Positions 58,882 to 64,000 of a stretch of DNA of 64,000 nt are shown piece after piece (within the stretch, counting starts at the first letter, position 1; each line of letters starts with the position of its first letter). The notes beneath the pieces are model-generated. The model had not been told where the DNA came from and did no database searches. It saw only the letters and a list, made by a program, of their open reading frames with translations. This stretch comes from Cellulomonas edaphi (GTDB lineage: Bacteria > Actinomycetota > Actinomycetes > Actinomycetales > Cellulomonadaceae), in the NCBI RefSeq assembly GCF_030362815.1, contig NZ_JAUCGR010000002.1:1054001-1118000 (forward strand), read 5' to 3'. Both the position numbers and the translations under genes were made by a program.

Positions 58882-59975
58882 CGGGAGGCCCCGTCCAGCA
58901 GCCCGGCCCTGGCGCAGGCCTCGGCGTACGGCGTCACGCAGATCTCCTTGGTGGTGTACACGCCGCCGTCGATGATGACGCGGCGGACGTTGGTGAGGTC
59001 GACGGCGACCGGCGTGAGGAACAGGGCCGGGATGCCGTCCAGCTGCGACGTGGCGGTGGGCTGCTCGCCGCGGACCACGCGGACCGCGAGCTGCGCGGCC
59101 GTCCGGCTCTGCTCGGCGATCGCGCGGTACACCGTCATGAGCTGGGTGCCCGACACGATCCGCTGGATCGCCGCGAGCTCGGCGTCCTGGCCCGTGACCG
59201 GCGGCACCGGGTCGAAGCCCGCCGCGATCATGGCGGAGATCGCCCCGCCGGCCTCGGCGTCGTTCGCGGCGTAGACGCCGTCCACCCGGTGGCCGAACTG
59301 CGTGAGCTGGTCGCTCACCCAGGCCTGCGTCTTGTCGGGGCTCCAGTCGGGCGTGTCGTAGGAGGCCAGCACGTCGACCGGCGTGCCGACGAGCGCCGCC
59401 TCGAAGCCGGCCTTGAACCGCGCGGCGTTCGGGTCGGTCGTCGAGCCGTGCACCGCGAGGATCCCGGCGCGCGCGGAACGGGTGCTGGTGCGGCGGTCCG
59501 CGAGCGCGGCGGCGAGCGCCTCTCCTTGCAGGCGGCCGACGCGTACCCCGTCGACGCCGACGAAGTAGTCGATGGGTGCGCCGGCGATGAACCGGTCGTA
59601 GGCGATCACCGGGACGCCGCGGGCGGCGGCCCGCTGCACGATCGTCACCGCGCCCGTCGCGTCCACGGCGTCGAGCACCAGCACCCCGGCCCCGCGCGTC
59701 AGCATGGACTCGGCCTGCTGCTGCTGGCGGGCGGCGTCCTGATCGGCGTTGGCGTACAGCACCTGGCAGTCGGGGCAGGTCTCCGCGACCGTCTGCTCGA
59801 ACGACGGACGGTCCGTGCTCTCGTACCGTGCCGCCTTGGACTCGGGCAGCAGCAGGCCGATGGTCGTCGACGACGGCTCCTGCGGGCTCGGTGCCTGGAC
59901 GCAGCCGCCGAGGAGGAGCATCAGGGCCAGCCCCAGGGACACGACGGCGGTCGCACGGGTACGGATCCCTCTCAC
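58878..59975 (-). CDS. sugar-binding lipoprotein, XylF-like
   Basis: This 365-residue periplasmic-binding-type protein has a lipoprotein signal (ALMLLLGGC). The domain resembles D-xylose-binding XylF: AESMLTRGAGVLVLDAVD, GVPVIAYDRFI, PIDYFVGVDGVRVGRLQGEA and VTGQDAELAAIQRIVSGTQL are placed as in that family. It should deliver a pentose, probably xylose, to the permease. The GTG at 59975 overlaps the ROK gene's stop (GTGA). It is part of the ROK-xylF-xylG-xylH-like unit. Confidence 0.86.
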   Translation of the reverse strand: MRGIRTRATAVVSLGLALMLLLGGCVQAPSPQEPSSTTIGLLLPESKAARYESTDRPSFEQTVAETCPDCQVLYANADQDAARQQQQAESMLTRGAGVLVLDAVDATGAVTIVQRAAARGVPVIAYDRFIAGAPIDYFVGVDGVRVGRLQGEALAAALADRRTSTRSARAGILAVHGSTTDPNAARFKAGFEAALVGTPVDVLASYDTPDWSPDKTQAWVSDQLTQFGHRVDGVYAANDAEAGGAISAMIAAGFDPVPPVTGQDAELAAIQRIVSGTQLMTVYRAIAEQSRTAAQLAVRVVRGEQPTATSQLDGIPALFLTPVAVDLTNVRRVIIDGGVYTTKEICVTPYAEACARAGLLDGASR

Positions 59976-61168
59976 GGCGCCAGCACCCCCGCCGTGATCG
60001 AGACGCGGTCGAGTGCGACGACGAGCGCCCCGCGCACCTCGGCTGACGCGCCCAGCGCGCCCTGCACCACCTCGACGGGTCCGCTCGTGCTGGGGATCGC
60101 ACGCTCCATGACCGTCGCGCGCAGCGACCCGAGGAGCATCTCGCCCGCCTCGGCGAGCTGACCACCCACCACGACGATCTCCGGGTCGATGAGGTTGCAC
60201 ACGCTGGCCGCGGCCACCCCGAGGTGGCGGCCCGCGTCGCTCAGCACGCGCCGACAGCCCGGGTCGCCCTGCTCCGCACGCGTGATCACGTCGCGCAGCG
60301 TGAGGTGCCCGTGGGTGGGGCGCAGGGTCTCGAGGATCGCGGCGGCGCCCACGAACGTCTCCAGGCAGCCGCGGTTGCCGCACCGGCAGACCGTGCCGTT
60401 GTCGTCGATGGTGACGTGGCCGACCTCCCCCGCCGCGCCCACCCGGCCGTGGTACAGCTCGCCGTTGAGCACGAGGCCGCCGCCGACGCCGTGCGACGCG
60501 CGGAGGTAGACGACGTTGCGACGCCCGCGCGCGGCACCGAGGCGCTCCTCGGCCAGGGCGCCGAGGTTGGCGTCGTTGTCGACGTGCACCGGCACGCCGA
60601 GCCGCGCACCGAGGATCTCAGGCACGGCCGCGCCGTCCCAGCCGCGCAGCAGCCCGCGCGTGGACACCTGCCCCGTGCGGACGTCGACCGGCGCGGGGAC
60701 GCCCACGCCGACCGCGAGGACCTCGGACATCGTGGCGCCGACGGAGGCGACCATCTCGGCCGTGAGCATGGCGCCGCGCTCCAGCCCGGAGTCGGCGCGA
60801 TGGTCGGGCGGGAGGGGCAGGCGCTGCTCGGCGACGATCCGGTGGGCGACGTCCGAGAGCGCGACGCGCAGGCTGCGGGTGCCGAAGTGCAGGCCCGCGA
60901 CGAGCCCGAGATTCCGCGCGAGCGTGACCTGCTGCGCACGGCGGCCGCTGCGCGTGGTAGGCGCGGTGTGCAGCACGCCCGAGCCCGTGAGCTCGTTGAC
61001 GATGTTCGAGACCGTCGCCGGGGACAGCCCAGTGACGCCGGCCAGCTCGACCTGTGTCAGGGAGCCTCGTTGCTGGACGGCGTTGACGATCCGTGCCCTG
61101 TTCGCTTCACGCAGTGAAGTCTGAGAGCCCGGAGTGACCCGGTCTTCGCCCACGCGCGCAGGATACAT
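59972..61168 (-). CDS. ROK-family transcriptional regulator (XylR-like)
   Basis: This 398-residue regulator has an N-terminal winged helix (QVELAGVTGLSPATVSNIVN) and a ROK sugar-kinase-like domain with the zinc motif CRCGNRGCLE and VDNDANLGALAEER. ROK regulators bind a sugar and repress transport genes. It is the first gene of the transporter operon and overlaps the binding-protein gene by 4 bp, so it probably autoregulates with the transporter and responds to xylose or a related sugar. A terminator hairpin separates it from the upstream GH3 gene. Confidence 0.87.
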   Translation of the reverse strand: MYPARVGEDRVTPGSQTSLREANRARIVNAVQQRGSLTQVELAGVTGLSPATVSNIVNELTGSGVLHTAPTTRSGRRAQQVTLARNLGLVAGLHFGTRSLRVALSDVAHRIVAEQRLPLPPDHRADSGLERGAMLTAEMVASVGATMSEVLAVGVGVPAPVDVRTGQVSTRGLLRGWDGAAVPEILGARLGVPVHVDNDANLGALAEERLGAARGRRNVVYLRASHGVGGGLVLNGELYHGRVGAAGEVGHVTIDDNGTVCRCGNRGCLETFVGAAAILETLRPTHGHLTLRDVITRAEQGDPGCRRVLSDAGRHLGVAAASVCNLIDPEIVVVGGQLAEAGEMLLGSLRATVMERAIPSTSGPVEVVQGALGASAEVRGALVVALDRVSITAGVLAP

Positions 61169-61231
61169 GGCGGCGACGGCCGTCCCGCGCTCCGCGGAGG
61201 CCTGACCAGTGGCTTCGCTGCGCGGAAGGGA

Positions 61232-61258
61232 GGGCGCCGGACCGGCGGTCCGGCGCCC
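61232..61258 (-). terminator. hairpin terminator after the GH3 gene
   Basis: GGGCGCCGGACC and GGTCCGGCGCCC form a perfect 12-bp stem with a 3-nt loop, 11 bp past the GH3 stop. Confidence 0.7.
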
Positions 61259-61269
61259 CCGCCCCCACG

Positions 61270-64000
61270 TCAGTCCGTCAGCCGGAGCGTGGAGATGCGC
61301 TGGGCGGAGTCGAACACCACGTACACGTCCTGCACCCCCCGCACCCGGTCGAGCGCGGCCCGGACGGTCCGGTACGCGTACACGTCGCCGGTGCTCGGCA
61401 CCACGGCCGTGCCGACCACGCGGCCCTTCGGCGAGCCCAGCCGGATCGAGATCCGTCCGTTGCCCGCCTCGGCCTTGGCGACCTTGGCCGTGAACGTGCG
61501 CGGACCGGTGCGCAGGTCGACGTGCTTGAACGCGATCCAGCTGTTCGCGCCGCTCGCACCCACCGAGGTGCCCTCCACCTTCGAGGTGTCGACCAGCGTC
61601 GCGCCGCGGTAGGCGTCGAAGTTCTGCGCCTGCGTGGTCCTGCTCAGGTCACGCGGCGGGATCCTCTCCCCGACCACCTTGACGGTCGAGGCCGCCCGGA
61701 TGTCGCTCGAGGACGCACCGACCCGCACGTCGTACGTGCTCGTCTCGACCACCCACCGGTTGCGCGTGACGTCCCAGTGCGCGAGGTCCTTGACCGGGAC
61801 CTCGAGGGTGACCCGCTTCGTCTGACCGGCATCCAGGCTCACGCGGTCGAAGTCGCGCAGCTGTGTGAGCGGCTGGACGTCCCGGGACCTGCGCTGGTGC
61901 GTGTAGAGCTGTACCACCTCGTCGCCCGCGCGCTTGCCGGTGTTCGTCACGTCGACGCTCACCGTCAGGGTGCCCCTGCTGCCGAGCGACCGGTCCGCGA
62001 TCCGCAGGTGCGAGTAGCGGAACGACGTGTACGACAGCCCGTAGCCGAACGGGTAGAGCGGCTTGGTGGTGTCGTACAGGTAGGTCTGCCCCGACGAGAT
62101 GATGTCGTAGTTCAGCAGGTCGGCCGGGAGGTCGTCGACCGACGACGGCCACGTCTGGGTGAGGCGCCCGGCCGGGTTGGTGTCGCCGAACAGCACGTCG
62201 GCGATCGCGTTCCCCGTCTCCTGCCCGGCGTGCGTGGTCCAGACGATGGCCGGGACCTTCTTGGCCAGCTCCGTGATGGTGTCCGGGTAGCTGGTCTGGA
62301 GCACGACGACGGTCTTCGGGTTGGCCTTGACCACGGCGCGCACCAGCGCCTCCTGGCTCGGGGCCAGGTCGAGGTCGGCGCGGTCGTGGTCCTCGCGGCC
62401 GTTGATGAAGGGCATGCTGCCCACGACGAGCACGGCGGCGTCCGCCTTCTTCGCGGCGGCGACCGCCTGTGCCGTTCCGCTGGTCAGCACCTCGCGGGAG
62501 AACTTGGCGGCCTTGTCGGCGGTCGGCGCCCCCAGCACGAGCGCGCCGTCGCCGTTCACGGTGATGTACGGGTTGGCGTAGGACGGAGCCCAGTCCGAGG
62601 TCGACTCGTAGCCCGCGTAGCGCAGCGCCACGGTGCCGTCACCCTGGTCCTCAAGCTTGAACTGCTGCTGCACGAACCAGCCGTTGGGCTGCGTCTGGTC
62701 GTTGGCGAAGCCGCTCCAGTTGTAGCCGACGTACTTGCCGTTGGCGGCGCTGCGCAGCGTGACGATCCCGCTGCCCCAGTCGAAGACGTCGAACTGCGAC
62801 GTGGCGTCGGCGCTCGTCGCGGACGCCGTCAGCGCACCGCCCGCGTCACCGGTGCCGCCGGCGACGTACTTGCCGGACGCGACGTCCTTGAGCGCGATCC
62901 TGTCGACACCCTCGGAGCCCGACACGTTGCCCGCGCCGACCTTGGCCGCGACGCCGTCGCGCGCGGTGACGGCGTAGGGCAGCCCGCCGCCGTACCAGTC
63001 GGTGTACAGCGTGTCGGCGAGCGGTCCGATGACGGCGACCTTGTGGGTGCTCCGGGTGTCGAGCGGCAGCGCCCGGCCGGCGTTCTTCAGCAGGACCATG
63101 GCGTCGGCGGCCGTCTTGCGCGACAGCTTCCGGTTGGCGGGCGTGTCGACGGCGGCCTTGGTGATGTGCGCGTAGGGCCCCCCGTCGGGGTCGAACTCAC
63201 CGAGCCGGAAGCGGATGGACAGCTGGTGGGACGCCGCGTCGTCGATGTCCGCCTGGGTGAGGAGGCCCTGGTTCAGGGCGTCCTTGATGGCCGCGATGGT
63301 GGGCTGCGGGTTGTTGTCGTTCACGGTCATGCTGTCGAGGCCGGCCTTGATCGCGGCGGCGTTCGCCTCGGGTGCGGTCGCGAAGTACTTCTGCGAGCTG
63401 ACCAGGTTGTTCGGCGCCGCGGCGTCGCTGACGTTGAACAGAGTCTTGTCCGTCCAGGTGCGCAGCAGCGAGTCCATGGTGGGGTCGACGGTCGCGGGGC
63501 GGCCGTTGACCAGGTTGTAGGACGCCATGACGCCCGTCGCGGCGTCGGCCGTGATGGCCGGCTTGAACGCCTGCTCGTCGTACTCGTGCAGCACCCGCGG
63601 CGGGACGCTCGAGGAGGTCGTGTCGCGGTGGACCTCGTTGTTGTAGGCCAGGTAGTGCTTCAGCGTCGGCGCGGTCTTGAGGTAGAACGGGTCGTCGCCC
63701 GACATGCCCTTGCCGTACGCCGTGGAGATCGCGCCCGTGAGCGTGGTGTCCTCGGAGTAGCCCTCCTCGTTGCGGCCCCAGCGCGGGTCGCGGAGCAGGT
63801 TGACCACGGGCGCCCAGAGGTTGAGGCCCCAGAGCGCGGGGTCCTCGGAGTTGTAGCCGCGGGCCTCGTCTCCCACCACCGCGCCGACCTGCGTGACCAG
63901 GTCGGGGTCCCAGGTGCTCGCCAGGCCCACGGCCTGCGGGAACGTGGTCGCCTTCGCGGTGTGCACGGCGCCGTCCACGTAGCTCGTGGTCCAGGCGAGC
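61270..64000 (-). CDS. glycoside hydrolase family 3 enzyme (5' end outside the window)
   Basis: More than 909 residues are visible. The frame runs to the window's right edge, so the N-terminus is missing. The (alpha/beta)8 domain has LWAPVVNLLRDPRWGR and LKHYLAYNNE. The nucleophile region reads NVSDAAAPNN (most members have SDW). Next come the second GH3 domain (LLKNAGRALPL, GPLADTLYTDWYGG) and an inserted beta-trefoil/fascin-like module (DVASGKYVAGG, SAANGKYVGYNW). A fibronectin-III-like domain (VDVTNTGKRAGDEVVQLYTH) and a C-terminal CBM6-like domain complete it. It is likely a secreted beta-glucosidase or beta-xylosidase; context favours xylosides. The downstream operon would import the product. 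Confidence 0.88.
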   Translation of the reverse strand, partial: LAWTTSYVDGAVHTAKATTFPQAVGLASTWDPDLVTQVGAVVGDEARGYNSEDPALWGLNLWAPVVNLLRDPRWGRNEEGYSEDTTLTGAISTAYGKGMSGDDPFYLKTAPTLKHYLAYNNEVHRDTTSSSVPPRVLHEYDEQAFKPAITADAATGVMASYNLVNGRPATVDPTMDSLLRTWTDKTLFNVSDAAAPNNLVSSQKYFATAPEANAAAIKAGLDSMTVNDNNPQPTIAAIKDALNQGLLTQADIDDAASHQLSIRFRLGEFDPDGGPYAHITKAAVDTPANRKLSRKTAADAMVLLKNAGRALPLDTRSTHKVAVIGPLADTLYTDWYGGGLPYAVTARDGVAAKVGAGNVSGSEGVDRIALKDVASGKYVAGGTGDAGGALTASATSADATSQFDVFDWGSGIVTLRSAANGKYVGYNWSGFANDQTQPNGWFVQQQFKLEDQGDGTVALRYAGYESTSDWAPSYANPYITVNGDGALVLGAPTADKAAKFSREVLTSGTAQAVAAAKKADAAVLVVGSMPFINGREDHDRADLDLAPSQEALVRAVVKANPKTVVVLQTSYPDTITELAKKVPAIVWTTHAGQETGNAIADVLFGDTNPAGRLTQTWPSSVDDLPADLLNYDIISSGQTYLYDTTKPLYPFGYGLSYTSFRYSHLRIADRSLGSRGTLTVSVDVTNTGKRAGDEVVQLYTHQRRSRDVQPLTQLRDFDRVSLDAGQTKRVTLEVPVKDLAHWDVTRNRWVVETSTYDVRVGASSSDIRAASTVKVVGERIPPRDLSRTTQAQNFDAYRGATLVDTSKVEGTSVGASGANSWIAFKHVDLRTGPRTFTAKVAKAEAGNGRISIRLGSPKGRVVGTAVVPSTGDVYAYRTVRAALDRVRGVQDVYVVFDSAQRISTLRLTD

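Overview
The window is very GC-rich chromosomal DNA from an actinobacterium. It carries whiB7, mycoredoxin, the AdnA/AdnB helicase-nuclease pair, UPF0182, DUF3107, DUF3152 and DUF5679 proteins, frequent GTG starts, 4-nt ATGA/GTGA overlaps and leaderless promoters. Secreted proteins and a xylose-type sugar cluster beside a family 3 glycoside hydrolase suggest a Micrococcales member, most likely near Cellulomonas (inference; no rRNA is present to confirm it).

Layout. 0.05-8.8 kb: stress and regulatory genes (DinB, WYL, HNH, Fur, a large LuxR-type ATPase regulator, DUF4242) ending in a divergent tetR/MFS efflux pair with a repeated operator, then an initiator-type tRNA-Met. 8.9-35.7 kb: a conserved actinobacterial core resembling, from memory, M. 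tuberculosis Rv3193c-Rv3211: UPF0182, PPA1309, Lon-like PDZ protease, DUF2342, YgjP-like peptidase, ThiF-like protein, whiB7 with an attenuator leader, uvrD2, mycoredoxin, nudC, a kinase-like protein, adnB-adnA, DUF3152, TetR, DUF3107, ferritin-like protein and a DEAD-box helicase. 35.7-45.5 kb: MarC, PHP phosphoesterase, a tandem-repeat block at 37.28-37.80 kb, aminopeptidase P, a general stress protein, an MgtE-like CBS protein, DUF1003, Mrp, and a divergent regulator/MFS pair with two operators. 45.5-49.5 kb: exonuclease III, whose 5' end is duplicated as 52-bp imperfect direct repeats flanking a 3.1-kb, less GC-rich insert. The insert holds a lipoprotein, a secreted HExxHxxGxxH peptidase and a truncated reading frame. 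49.5-56.9 kb: VOC protein, folD-glyA with a ZTP riboswitch, a second secreted HExxH protein, aminoglycoside-phosphotransferase-like protein, GNAT, purU, and an ArsR/SRPBCC pair. 56.9-64 kb: a ROK-xylFGH-like operon and a GH3 enzyme that runs off the right edge.

How the genes fit together. AdnAB and UvrD2 handle DNA ends and unwinding. WhiB7 and mycoredoxin link translation stress and thiol redox. FolD, GlyA and PurU form a one-carbon set, with glyA-folD under ZTP control. The GH3 enzyme is predicted to release sugars that the ABC transporter imports under a ROK regulator. The most unusual parts are the insert at the exonuclease III gene, the 37.3-kb repeat block, the whiB7 leader, and a kinase-like protein that has lost catalytic residues.
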